A stretch of DNA of 64,000 nucleotides from assembly GCA_020746875.1 (NCBI GenBank), contig JAGTJL010000021.1, positions 62,001 through 126,000 on the forward strand, in the 5' to 3' direction. The position numbers were made by a program, and so were the translations under genes. Position 1 is the first letter of the stretch, and each line of letters opens with the position of its first letter. Positions 43,294 to 54,397 of this stretch are shown here, in pieces. The notes under the pieces were generated by a model. It did no database searches. It had not been told where the DNA came from and saw only the letters and a program-made list of their open reading frames with translations. The DNA is from Rhexocercosporidium sp. MPI-PUGE-AT-0058. Lineage: Eukaryota; Ascomycota; Leotiomycetes; Helotiales.

Positions 43294-44116
43294 ATGTCTC
43301 TCCCACTCACACGCAGCGCTGTCCGAGGCGCAGCCAAGCTCCGCGCCCCAGCTGGCCGCCGCTTCGAATCATCAACAGCTTCCAAGGCCACCGAGGCAGC
43401 AAAGGATACGGCATCAAAGGCTACTGAGACCGCGAACGAGTACAAGAGCAAGGCGAGCGAGGGGTTGAGCAGAGTTTCGTCTGCGGCTGGTCCTGCCATC
43501 TCCGGTGCGGCGAAGGGATTGGGTAATGCGCTGGGGAAGATTGGTGGAAGGACTGGGAAGGTGATTGCGTTTGTTGAGCGTGAGTACATTTTCATTTAAC
43601 GAAGGAATTTTCGAATTGGGGACGTGGATTGAGGGGACACTACGATGACTTCGAGAGGTTGAGGGAGCTCAATTGATGGATTTGAAGCTAATACCGATGT
43701 TTACAGGCCAAATCCCACCTACGGTTTACTATGCCCGCGTCGGAATGGAGCTCTCAAAGCTCGTATTCATGGGGAGACAAATGACTCCTCCGTAAGTCCC
43801 ATGGCTCTCCCCTCTTTAGATGTCCTCCAGCTAACAAATCACCCCCATCAGACCCATGTCAACCTTCCAATCCTACTTCCAGCGCGTCCTCAAATCCGTC
43901 CGCAACCCTAATGCCCTCCTCAATACCGCCGAATCCACCGCTGCGAATGCCGCCCAGAAGCCAACAAGCGTGCTACAATCTTTCCGTGATATGAACAGAG
44001 AGAAGGTCGTTGCTGGCGCGGTTATCGGTGCGGAGTTACTCGGTTTCTTTACTGTCGGTGAGATGCTGGGTAGAATGAAGATTGTAGGGTACAGAGGCGA
44101 GACTGCTCACCACTAG
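43294..44116 (+). CDS. ATP20: mitochondrial F1Fo-ATP synthase subunit g
   Basis: Three exons (43294-43579, 43707-43791, 43852-44116) give 211 residues. The N-terminus is a basic presequence (MSLPLTRSAVRGAAKLRAPA) followed by an Ala/Lys/Thr-rich stretch. The subunit-g domain includes QIPPTVYYARVGMELSKLVF, then FQSYFQRVLKSV. A single C-terminal membrane helix, KVVAGAVIGAELLGFFTVGE, follows. The small-residue GxxxG-like spacing in that helix is the one subunit g uses to dimerise ATP synthase and shape cristae. The N-terminal Ala/Lys repeat region is longer than in yeast Atp20, as is common in filamentous fungi. Confidence 0.93.
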
Positions 44117-45814
44117 ATGGTGAATTTCAAATGGTATAATAGGGCAGCATCGAGAATGGATGGGTAGCATGGGTGGACGGAGAAGAAAGGAAAGGAATGG
44201 AGTGCTGCTGTGGAACGAGATACAATTGCGTGGCATGGATCGACGATACTATGCATGCGATGCCTTTTTCTTTGTCTGTACATCACTCAATACACAGCAG
44301 CATAATAGAATGTTCGAGTACATATGGAAGCGCGATGGTCTGTTTTGTTTTCCATCTGTTCTGGCTGTAGTCAGAAGTGGAGTAGCTGCTCAAGTGAGTA
44401 GGCTACTTCTAGTAATGTGTCTATCTATTTATGCAGCAGGACTTGTAAATCCCCGAACCTCATTTCGCGCCTCAGCAGCATTTTTTATAGCGAACTTTGA
44501 AGGTTGTTGTAAATGCGACTTGCTTCTCCACGTTACAAGAAGCTAAAGGCCCTTCACCTTCAGACCGAGGAATTACTGGATTATTTCCTTTGCGTCAACC
44601 TTCCTCTGTACTGAGCAACAAGTTGAGTAACGATACATTATTAGCTTCGGGTTGTTGAGAAACACATATCTCTCTGTTCAACACTTCCTCAACCTAAACG
44701 GCTTGCCGTCCTCTGACCTTCAGCACCATCGAGCTATCCACAGTCCTAAGATCTCGACGATCTCCAAGAAAACAATGAAAATTAGCCGACCTGCAGCTGC
44801 AGGTAGTGGCGATCTACCTTGTCTCCACGAACGATAACAATTGAGAAGGGTCAACAAGTACAAGAAGCACCACTACCCAGAAGAAAAAGTATCTCCGTGG
44901 GCTTCCGAAGGGAATTACCTCTTAAGGCCATCAAAAGGATATAGACGACGACGAGTCTCATAACAACGCCCAAACCATGTAAAGCAAGAATCCTTCATCC
45001 GCTTGCAAATCCGCCCGGAACGTCGCTAGTGGACCTTACTACGACAGAAACGAAGGTGGAAATAGATGAATCACAGGTTCTAGAACCGTCAATACACCAT
45101 CATCGCCCGTATGTCTGCTAGTCAAATTTCCGGATCGGGAGGCACTATTAGACGTCCTGCCCGTAAGCACCTTTTCGGGGCCCCAAATAGTGAATTCGAC
45201 GATGACACCAATGGTGAATCCGAGCTTGAACCCTCGACCGTATAGTCTCCGTAGAAAAGGACCTCAAGTCAAAGGCAAACCAAAAGACCGCCGCAGAACC
45301 GCCGAAATCCAAGAAACTGCTGTGAACAACAAGGGCAAGGGCAAAGAGGAGTTGGACGAAACCCCAAATAAATCGTCGTATTGCTGATATCAATAATTCG
45401 CGTTGTAGCACCGATGGCAAACTTGCTCAACATCGCCGAGGAGCTCTTGAAAGGCACGGATCAAGAGGGATGGTCTCAAATGGCGGAGAATGGGTTGCTT
45501 GCTGCTAAGGATGTGTCTTAGATTGAGTACAGATGAGAAGTTGGATGCTTGCGCGATAGGGGGAGACGGTGCTCTTCGCTTTTTGCCGAGACAAGGACGA
45601 CCAATGTTTACGGAAAGGAGAGGACCCGCTGAGAACGACCTTATATGCTTTCTGGTAGTATTTTCATGCTTTCGATATTCAATTTCAAAATGCCACATCA
45701 TCTATATTCATTACCAGTCGCAGAAAATGCTCCAACCATGCACCCAAAAATATCACAAACAACCACCACATGCACCTCCATCTGCCCCCCTATCTCCTCG
45801 CTTAACCCCAGCAC
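44117..45814. other. 1.7 kb region with degenerate coding-like sequence
   Basis: No intact gene. From about 44830 to 45640 plus-strand frames rich in Lys/Ser/Thr/Arg follow one another with stops and frameshifts between them; see the pseudogene entry. The remainder (44117-44800) is plain intergenic. Confidence 0.4.
44830..45640 (+). pseudogene. degenerate low-complexity coding remnant
   Basis: Successive plus-strand pieces read like a basic, disordered nuclear-type protein: STSTRSTTTQKKKYLRGLPK, then SARNVASGPYYDRNEGGNR, then MSASQISGSGGTIRRPARKH followed by an acidic EFDDDTNGESELEPS, then GPQVKGKPKDRRRTAEIQ, then ANLLNIAEELLKGT. They lie in different frames and are interrupted by TAG/TAA stops. 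No domain can be named. It may be a dead gene or, less likely, an unusual multi-intron gene. Confidence 0.3.
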
Positions 45815-46810
45815 CTACAGACTCAACTCCAACTTCATAACCTCCGCAACACCATCCTTAATCCCCTGGGTCTTGATTTCATCCAACCGCTTCAACGGCC
45901 TGCGTGGGTATCCACCATAGCCATAATAGCTTTGGATAGCACTCTTCGTCCCTGCGATCGCAGCCTTGGTCAAGACCCAATCGCCCTTACTCAGGACCTT
46001 CTGCATAGCGAAAGCCTCATCCCTCTTACCAGCCGTATACAGATCCCAGATCTTAACGCACGTCTTTGGCATGACATTCGCGCCGCCTGCGATAATGCCC
46101 GAACCGCCTGAAACGAGAGTCTGCGCTGTGAAATCGCACATGCCTCCGAAAGCCATGTATCCGCTGCCCTCGCTAAAGGGAGTCTTCGCATCGGTAGCCA
46201 GGGCGACACGGGTGAGTTTTCCGGTGTTGCCGCACGTGAACTTGGTTCCTACGATGTTTGGGTGCTTGGCTAGACGGATGAGCAGGTCGGAGTCCATGTC
46301 GATGCCTGCTACTGCGCCCGGGTAGTTGTATAGGATGATGGGGAGGGGCGAGCCGTCTGCTACGGCAATGAAGTAGTTGTACACGGCCTCCTCGTCCATT
46401 AAGCCGCGGAAATATGACGGTGGGAGGAGTAGCACGTATTCCCCGCCGGCTTTCTCACTCTCCTGTATCAGGGCGATCGTACCGCGGACCGAACCGTCTG
46501 TGGCCCCTACTATGATGGGGACTTTTGTGAAGCCAGCGGAATCGAGAGCTTCGCGGGTTGCGGCTGTGACGGCTGTGCGTTCTGCGGAGGAGAGGTGGAC
46601 TGCTTCGCCGTTGGAGCCCATTGTTACGAGGCCGACGAGACCAGCTTCCGCGAGGCGGACGGCGTGGCGTTTGATCGAGGGGATGTCGAGGTCTTCGGTT
46701 TCAGGATCGAAGAAGGTCATTGTTGGGGCGTAAATGCCTGGGAGGAGGGGTCGGCGTGTTGAAGGGGTGGAGGAGTGGCCATTGCTTGTGCCGTTTGTTG
46801 AGGGAGGCAT
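45815..46810 (-). CDS. DHDPS/NAL-family class I aldolase
   Basis: 331 residues from the MPPSTNGTSN start; an in-frame ATG 21 codons upstream (46873) is possible but would add a low-complexity His/Pro leader. A single exon. After a disordered Ser/Thr N-terminus the TIM-barrel begins LLPGIYAPTMTFFD. GLVGLVTMGSNGEAVHLSS is the substrate-carboxylate loop, ILYNYPG gives the catalytic Tyr, and NIVGTKFTCGNTG supplies the Schiff-base Lys. SGGSGIIAGGANVMP precedes the C-terminal helices. Fungal paralogues of dihydrodipicolinate synthase do not make lysine (fungi use aminoadipate). They act as 4-hydroxy-2-oxoglutarate, 2-keto-3-deoxy-sugar-acid or similar pyruvate aldolases. Which one cannot be told here. 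Confidence 0.92.
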   Translation of the reverse strand: MPPSTNGTSNGHSSTPSTRRPLLPGIYAPTMTFFDPETEDLDIPSIKRHAVRLAEAGLVGLVTMGSNGEAVHLSSAERTAVTAATREALDSAGFTKVPIIVGATDGSVRGTIALIQESEKAGGEYVLLLPPSYFRGLMDEEAVYNYFIAVADGSPLPIILYNYPGAVAGIDMDSDLLIRLAKHPNIVGTKFTCGNTGKLTRVALATDAKTPFSEGSGYMAFGGMCDFTAQTLVSGGSGIIAGGANVMPKTCVKIWDLYTAGKRDEAFAMQKVLSKGDWVLTKAAIAGTKSAIQSYYGYGGYPRRPLKRLDEIKTQGIKDGVAEVMKLELSL

Positions 46811-49563
46811 TTTGAGGGATGATGGGGTATTTTCGTGAGGAGGATATGGAGGTTCGATATGTTGGTGACGCACTAGGGGAGGTGATGAGGAGGAGAGGAA
46901 GACTCAATGCCGAAGACAGGACAGAGGAAAGTTAAGCAAGAGGGTGGAAATGTACCAGGTATCAAAGTAACTTGTGGAAAGAAAGGAAACAGCAGCACCA
47001 AGAGAAAAGCTGGGGATCACAGCATACATATAAGAAATAGTCAACTTAAGCTACGCAGCCTCAGCTCAGTAGCACTTCCATTTCGATAAATATCCCGGAT
47101 CCCGAGCCCACAACACGGTATCGGTGGTCTTGAGTAGTGGGGGGGACAGGTTTACTATTATTCCGAGAAACTTCGAGTATGACTTGCCTCTGTGGTGTGT
47201 GAAGCTACTTCTAGACCCCGCCATTCGTTTAGTCAGGTTTGAAACCAAGGACGGTCAAGTCCAACACTCGGAATGCGGGCGATATGTCGGCGAAGAGATC
47301 GAATTGGAGTGGATCATTGGTTCCCTGGACGTTTAACAGCAGATGTAAGTACTTCCCTTTCAAAATTGACAAAGCGGGTAGAAAGTGCAGAAAGTCAAAC
47401 GTCGTCCTGACTAAAACCCCACCACACACATCTCTCTGCATATGATCACGATACGCGCAGAAGAAAATTAATGTCTGTTTTGTTTGTTGTTGCATGGAGG
47501 GGTAGACTGTACTGCAGCATGGCGCAGGTCAGGGAGGCATGTCGTTCGCAAAGAGGGAGACGATGAAATGCACCGAGACGGCAGGGGGCAGGGGCTGGTA
47601 ATGCAGGACAAGTGAGAGAGTTTTTCCACGAATGAGAGGCTTATTTGAGAATATCCGATCAAGGACCTGAGCGTGGGGTAAAAACGCTATTATTCAGCCT
47701 GTGGCCCGTTTTCGTTTTGGTGTGTGTGCAGTTCATGTGGGGTGGGGTGTGGCAGGGCAATAGGTTGGAGGGGGAAACCGGGGATTTCAATAGACAGGAT
47801 GGATCAATGAAATGGATGTGGATGTGATGGAATTTGGATCTTGGAATAGCATGAGTGGTAGCTACATGATCAGCGGGAGGGATGTGAGGGAATACAAATA
47901 GTCACCCCATTAATGAGCTAGGATGGGTTAGCCCGCCGTGCTCATTGAGATATTTACTTGCATCCATCCATCCATCTACCCATCCAACTCACTAACTGCC
48001 CCCGAGGTTGAATTCAAGAATGCGTGAGAATTGGGCAGCAACACTTCCGCATTTAAATCACTTGAGTATGCTTACGGTTCCGTGCTGATTTTAATATAAC
48101 CCGCCGCATGGGAAAGTGTATTGGAAGGGATGCATATTGGAAGAGATGCACGGGTTGGATGATCCTGTGACAGACAAGCATTCCCCAGATTCGCCATAGA
48201 CGTACTGTAAGTACTTTACAGTAGAGCACTGAGTGTGGAATTTCAGATCCAAGGTTCCTACCGGGTAGGCTTGAATGGAACAATTAATCCATTTTAGATA
48301 ATGGATGACAGTATCAGGTTGCACCTGGGTGTGATATCCTCCTCTCTTCTCCGATCTAAGAGAGAGCAGAGTGACCCAGAGAGAATCGAAGAGAAGCTAG
48401 TCTTACAATATGTCTGCTCAGCCAGCTCTCTGTTCTAGGGGTATGAATCTATTTAAAAACATTCTGACAGTCCTAAAGTCTTCCAGCGAAGTAATGACTT
48501 GAAAGTGCAGAAGTCATCTAATATGACCAAGAAAACTAGTTGAGTACTTACTTCCATGTTATATCGAATCCAAAAACTCACCCCCTGCAATACATTCCAA
48601 AGGATTCTAAAGGAAAGAAGAATCACTTCAGCACAGCCGGACAAAAGAAAAACCCCGTGCAGCGAAGATGTGATGAACTGCCTTACGGATTCAGCATTTT
48701 ACTCTCACAAGTAGAGATATATTCTTTAATAAACAGGGTTCAACTTCCTCTCCCGAGGATCGACCAGAGTGAACGAGGCTGAAGTCTGATAGTCCCCGCC
48801 AAAGACCTTTTTCGGGTCGAGCAATCTAAGAACTACTCCCGCTACTGGTTAGGAAATGGAGATCTTGTCATTTGCCAACCTAGGTTTAAGATTAACAGCA
48901 CAATTCAAACTCTTGACTACAACCTAGGATAACTACTCCTTTAACTTTTAAACGTCTTAACCTCAACTGACGCCATTCATGGGGTACTACTGGGGAGGGA
49001 ATGGATAAAGGAAGTTGGGTATACGGATCAGGGAAGCTGGGGACAGGCAATGCAGAGGCTAGCGATAAATATGCCCCTTTGGTAATTTGCTTTGATATTC
49101 GAGTCCTTCTGAAGTTCAGCTCTAGGTATATACAGTATATGAGCAGTGAGGGAGCCGGAGAGGGCGGGAGGGAAGTGAAAAATCAAAGCTGATATCCCCT
49201 TCATGAACGCTGTGCTCCAACATCCAGAGTCAAAAACAGGAAGCATGAGTTGAGACAATGTAAAAGGTAGGTTTCTCTGGAGAAAAATAGGAAGGGCAGT
49301 AGTTCTTGTATAAACGAGAAGAGATGCTAATGCCGAAATGAGTACCCGCTCCAAAATACAGACCAAAATCCGAACCCAAACCATACCCGAAGCGAGGTTA
49401 TAAACGCCGAATATCAAACATGCTGCCATCCGTCTGCTCCATCTCATCATATCATCGTACATCGCCGTTCATATATGCGTCAACCGTTCATTCACTCATC
49501 TATCCTTCTTCCCAGCCTTCTAACCCTGTTCCCCTTTGCAATTCTCCGTCCGTCCAATCGCAT
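46811..49563. other. 2.7 kb intergenic region
   Basis: No supported gene on either strand. An ATCC-type simple repeat occurs at about 47962-47988. Short frames at 47066-47500, 48053-48324 and 49028-49462 lack protein character or start context. This is the longest empty gap in the right half. Confidence 0.5.
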
Positions 49564-51300
49564 CTAAACCTCGCCCCAACTCCCCATACCCCCCGTGCTA
49601 GCAATCATACTCCCACTCCCCACGCTATTTTGCCCTCCAAAATCCCAATAATGGCGACTGCTCCCGGAATTCCTCACACGCCCATTGAGGCTCAGTCTCT
49701 CGCTCGCACAGCTGCTGCTCCCCCTTCTGATACCTATCCCAACACCGGCACCCACAGGACCAGGACTAGCACCGCCAGGAACGCTGGCTCGCCAAGTCCG
49801 GCGCTCGACACTGCGTCTCCTCTCACCGGTGGAAGACTGTCTCGTGACGAGAGGGTGATGTTGTCTCACGCGTGCAGCTCGCGCCGCAGTATCCGCTGTA
49901 CTGGCTGTAGCTAGATGCGAGGTGCCAGAAGAGGTGGTGAAGTCGTGTATTGAGGGTGTGAGACTAGGCTGGGATTTGAATTTCGAAGTAAAGCGCGAAC
50001 GGAGGTAGCGGAAGACCATTTTGATGTCGAGGTCGCGCTCCCATTCTTCGCGGGTGAGTGTTGGTGTTTGTTGGAGGGGATTGTTTGCGCGAGGAGTAGC
50101 GTCTTCGTCTTGTAAGGGAGAGGGGCCGGCGAGAGACGTGGTTGGGATGGGCATTGCTTGTGTCTTTGTTTGGATGGTGGGGTGGAATTGAGGCATGTCC
50201 TGTGTTTGCGTGGATGCTTCGAGGGTGTGGTCTCGGGTTTCTGGGATGACAGGGAGGCCGGCGTAGGGAAGAGGAGTTTGTTGAGAGTGGAGGTAGGTAG
50301 AGAATGCACCTGGATGGTCTGATAACTGGCTGACGAGGATGCCGAGCTCTTGGGCGACACGTTCTAACAAGCGATGTTCCCAGGACGATTCGTCGTATTT
50401 CTTCGTTTGGACGATACTTTGTGTGGCTGGAGGTGTCGTTGATAGATCGTCGTCTCCCGGTAAAGATTCCCCGAATATTATAGCCAGTAAATCATCGTCA
50501 ATGCCCATCAGATCTCGAATAACCCTCTTCGTGATCCTGTTCCAGAAACTGTCACTCTCCTCATCCGGAGTCTCATCGACATGACTGAGCGTCGCTGCAT
50601 CCTCATCCTTATCCTCTAATACGGCCCTCCTCTCACTACTCATGCTCTGTTTCCTCCTCCTTGTCTCTTTCTGAATCTCATCAACCAACAACCGACTCTG
50701 CTCCATCCTCCACATCTCAATTCTCCTCGTCCTGTCCACCTCTACAGCTCGTTCCCCCTCCTCTAGTATGCCAATCTCAAGGCTCTCCCTGCGTCTCTTG
50801 ACCCTCCTCGGATTGAACCTCTCGAACGCATACAAATGTTCCTGCACATCCTCCCCCATAGCCGTCTGATCGAGTCGGAAGCTTCCCAGGCCATCATGAG
50901 TAGGCAGGACAGTCCCACTAGCCTCGCCACGCTGACTCTCCCTGTATACGCTCGGCTCGGTCCTGAATTCGTGGAGATGGCTGTCGAGACTATCTAGTTC
51001 CCCGTCTTCTTCGTCGATAGCTTCTTCTGACCCCTCCTCGTAATCGTAACTCCTCGCCGCAGTGTCGAGACTCCCGAAATCACTTATTCGTGAATGGCCT
51101 GCCGTGCGCGTTCGTGCGGTCGAGGTCGTGTATCCGCGGTCGGTGGTTGAGGCTGCGGAGGGGGAGAAGAGGATCCATTCTTGGGAATCGGCGATGTTGT
51201 GTTGATTGGTTTGGAGAGATGTTTGGTTCTGTGTCTGGGGTTCTGCTGGAGCGGCATATACACGTGGAGGAGCGTGGAAGGTAGGCTGGCGGAAAGCCAT
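49564..51300 (-). CDS. conserved-looking hypothetical protein, 578 aa
   Basis: A single long open frame from MAFRQPTFHAPPRVYAAP. Disordered Ser/Thr/Asp/Glu-rich stretches (about 1-150) lead to a charged helical middle: AFERFNPRRVKRRRESLEIG with an RRIEMWRMEQSRLLVDEIQK coiled-coil-like segment. A folded-looking core follows (DSFWNRITKRVIRDLMGIDD, then LLAIIFGESLPGDDD and WEHRLLERVAQELGILVSQL), and later TREEWERDLDIKMVFRYLRS. The tail is Gly/Ser/Arg-rich. No catalytic motif or membrane helix is present. The middle core gives the impression of a real domain, but I do not recognise the family. A basic RRVKRRR run could be a nuclear localisation signal. Confidence 0.8.
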   Translation of the reverse strand: MAFRQPTFHAPPRVYAAPAEPQTQNQTSLQTNQHNIADSQEWILFSPSAASTTDRGYTTSTARTRTAGHSRISDFGSLDTAARSYDYEEGSEEAIDEEDGELDSLDSHLHEFRTEPSVYRESQRGEASGTVLPTHDGLGSFRLDQTAMGEDVQEHLYAFERFNPRRVKRRRESLEIGILEEGERAVEVDRTRRIEMWRMEQSRLLVDEIQKETRRRKQSMSSERRAVLEDKDEDAATLSHVDETPDEESDSFWNRITKRVIRDLMGIDDDLLAIIFGESLPGDDDLSTTPPATQSIVQTKKYDESSWEHRLLERVAQELGILVSQLSDHPGAFSTYLHSQQTPLPYAGLPVIPETRDHTLEASTQTQDMPQFHPTIQTKTQAMPIPTTSLAGPSPLQDEDATPRANNPLQQTPTLTREEWERDLDIKMVFRYLRSRFTSKFKSQPSLTPSIHDFTTSSGTSHLATASTADTAARAARVRQHHPLVTRQSSTGERRRSVERRTWRASVPGGASPGPVGAGVGIGIRRGSSSCASERLSLNGRVRNSGSSRHYWDFGGQNSVGSGSMIASTGGMGSWGEV

Positions 51301-53212
51301 GTTGATGGATAGTGGTGGTCGTGCTGGCGGTGGGGGTTGGAGGACGTCGAGATGTGGCCACGAACAAAGAGGTTCGAGGATGTATAAGGAGCAGCTTCGC
51401 CTTGCTGAACCCTCGTTTGTAGATCCCCCAATACAATAGGCTGTTTGGGGATCCTGCTGCTTTGCCGCAAGTCCAGCTGTGCAGATGCACGAGAAGGGAG
51501 GTCGTGCGACTATCTAGCTTGGACCATCCGTTTCCCCTTATCGGGGGGCGGGCGAGGTTGAACCGTTGTACAAGTGTTGACTGGGCGTTTAAAGCGTGTG
51601 TTGAATGGTGGTGCACTCGGTGAAGGATGGGGAAAGATATATGAGAATGAATGAATAGTAGACTCGGTGAGGATGAACAGAGAGGAGAGAAGAAGGAAAG
51701 GGATCTACCGTCGGGCGGCAATCAAGTCCAAGTGTTGTTGTCGAGTCGTATGTCGATGTCTTAGTCTTAGTTCCAGGATCTGATCCCCGTGTACCGCACT
51801 ACCTGGTTGGTGATGGTGTAAGAGAGGGGAGGGAATAAATAACAGCACCACGTGGATCTGCCGCGGGGAAGGGCGATGATCGTATTGTAGATGAAATGAA
51901 AGGAATTTAGAAAGGAAGATAAATACAATACTTCTAGGAAGAAACAAAAATACGTGACGGTGGTATTTAGAAATACGGAACATGCTCTATCTTTACTCAT
52001 CATCGATTAATCAGACAGGACGGACAGGCAGGGCGTAGTGTGGTGTGCTTGCAGCGCGTTTGGGGCTCACGCCACGCCCAGACTGCATTACACGTTACTA
52101 CACTTTCATGGAAACTCATATCCAATACCTCCTTGGCGGTACAAGATATGGCGGAGTTTGGGTGAGTTGAGTAGACTTGAAAGCGGTCAGGAATCAGTCT
52201 TACTATCATCATATCATATCCACTGTTTGCTTATCCCTTATCGCAGGCCCGATAATGCACGGCAAAAGTGGTGACGATGACGAGATAAGAATAAGCTCTT
52301 GCGGAATGCCTCAACGCCAATTCCCTCCAAAACTTTATGGAACGCAATCCCGAGCGTTTCCCCGGACCGGTTTCTTCCTACAGATAGATCCATAGCCTGA
52401 CTCGGGTGTTTGCTTTTGCCTTTGCCCCTCTATCTTCATTGTGAGTTTAAAAACAAAGACCCATCTGCATGGCGAGTCTCTCTCGTCAGGTATGACGTTG
52501 GGATATTCCACCTTCCCGAACCATAAAATCCGGCATGCGGAAAGAAGGGGATTACATTGGATGCCGATGCAGCTTGATGTAGCTTGATTTTAGGGGTTGA
52601 CGGCTGTTGTTTGGCCTGCAGCGGCTCACCCCTCCTTGAATGCTGTCACGTACCTTCGTAATGCTTGTCGGGCCGCCTCTCCTGGCAGTAAAGCAGCAGA
52701 TCCAAGTGCACTCCATCCAGTATTGACATCAAAATATGCGGATGTTGATATTTGTCAAATCTAGGTTCACCGATCGAACGATTCCCTTCTATACAGCCTT
52801 GAAGTTCGAGGTTTACATATTTATGGATTGACATATATGTATCACTCATCCTACTCCTCTCACCTCTCCTCGCTTGTTTGACGAGAAAGGGCGCATCTTC
52901 GTCGTACACTGTCCGCTCTCGGAGCAAAGCCCGGGTCGATGCTACTAGGTTGTTCTGTTTCTGACTCTTCATTTACTCGAAGCTTCTTTCTTGCTTTGAG
53001 AAACTGACCCGGTTCGGGATCTCGGAATGTTTATTAAAAAAAATAGATATCTGGCCTTGCAAGTTGACGTAGCTTTGGCAATCAGGGATTTGTATTCATC
53101 AGTTCTTCGGGATTCGGATGACCCGAGATGGGCTGGGATGAAATATGTCTTGCGAACACTCTAGAACTTTGAAGTTTCTTGTGATCGTTCGCACCCAGAT
53201 TCTTTCCTTGTT
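51301..53212. other. 1.9 kb intergenic region
   Basis: Upstream of the 578-aa gene and downstream of the phosphopantetheinyl transferase. Frames at 51080-51721 are shadows or Ser/His/Arg low-complexity. AT-rich patches occur at 51880-52000 and 52980-53050. No element was recognised. Confidence 0.4.
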
Positions 53213-54397
53213 TCATCTCTCGGCCAACTCCAGAATATCCTTCAATTCCAATGCAACCCATTTTCCCATCTCAATACTCTGCCCATTCGGTACCCTAACA
53301 GCACCAGCAATCATATACTGGTCTCCCAAAGCAGCCAACTCCATCTTGACATCCGCAACCTTCTTTCCCTTACACACAATATTAAACTCCTTCTTCACCT
53401 CGCCCTCCCTTAAATCCCCTGCTTCCCCATCTCCAACACCAGGAGTCGGTGCATCCACCCCCAAAATCTCCAGCTCCTTCAACCATGGCGCCGCAAAAGC
53501 CTCACCAGTCATCTTAACAAACGCCTCCCTCAAACACCAAAACGCATAGAACCTCCTCAGCTTCCCATCGACGACCTTACCACTCTCAACCTTAACCTCG
53601 AAATCCTCTCCATCCCTCCCAAAAGCTTTCACGTTCAACACCTGCCCCCTCCACTGACACCTCGAGATGGCATCCATGCCATAACCGGCCAGCGCCGCCC
53701 CTCGGACACGTAGATCCACAGGAACGGGCTTGAGTTTCATCTCGTTGAGTTCCGCCTCAGCGAAGACGTCAGAATGCATGTCTACCCATACGAAGAAGCC
53801 TTCGCGGTCGATGTAGGCGTGGTCCATTTTCTGACGCTCGTTGACGCAGACGACGTCTGTTCCTACGTCTATCGCGGTGGGGAAGTTGATGGCGGCGATG
53901 AGGGAGACGATGCCTGCTTGGTGGGAGACGTTGAAGTCGAGGCGGGCGATGGGATTTGAAGATGTAGCTGTATGTGGATTTGGGTTTGGGTTTGGGGATT
54001 TGAAGAAGGGCTTTCCTTTCTCACCCCGTGATATGTTGCTTTGGTTCCATGGCACGCCGCCATATTTGGTAATTACGAAGTGTTTTAATAGGTGAGATGC
54101 CAGTTTTGTTTTGGCGTCGCGGATGTGGTGGTAGCGAAGGATACTCTTTTGCTCTGGTTCTGAGAGAAGGGAGAGCTCCTTTGCTGCCTGTGCTGTGTGA
54201 GTAGGTGTTGTTCTCTGTGTCTGAAGGGACTTCGAGGGAAGATAAGTTTATTGTGGGTAGAGAAGGGTGCTTACGACTGTTTTGAGTGCTTGTACTTCAT
54301 CTTGTGATTTGGCTTGTTTGGGGACAGGCCAGAGAGGTCGGGTGTCGATGAACCATTGGATTATCCTAGGGGATGAATCTGTTTGAGATAACTCCAT
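53213..54397 (-). CDS. npgA: 4'-phosphopantetheinyl transferase, NpgA/Sfp type
   Basis: Two exons (54275-54397, 53213-54187) give 365 residues. Landmarks in order are RYHHIRDAKTKLASHLLKHF (early CoA-site Arg region), FNVSHQAGIVSLIA, the Mg2+-binding DVGTDVVCV (second aspartate of the usual GxD) and FWCLREAFVKMTGEAFAAPW. The FW(C)LREA(Y/F)xKMTGEA form is the signature of fungal NpgA proteins, where the usual KEAxxK becomes REAxxK. The enzyme attaches the phosphopantetheine arm to polyketide synthases, nonribosomal peptide synthetases and alpha-aminoadipate reductase, so it is needed for lysine and most secondary metabolites. An Asn-Pro repeat (FFKSPNPNPNPHTAT) is inserted before FNVSHQ, probably a species-specific loop. 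No PKS or NRPS lies in the window. Confidence 0.94.
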
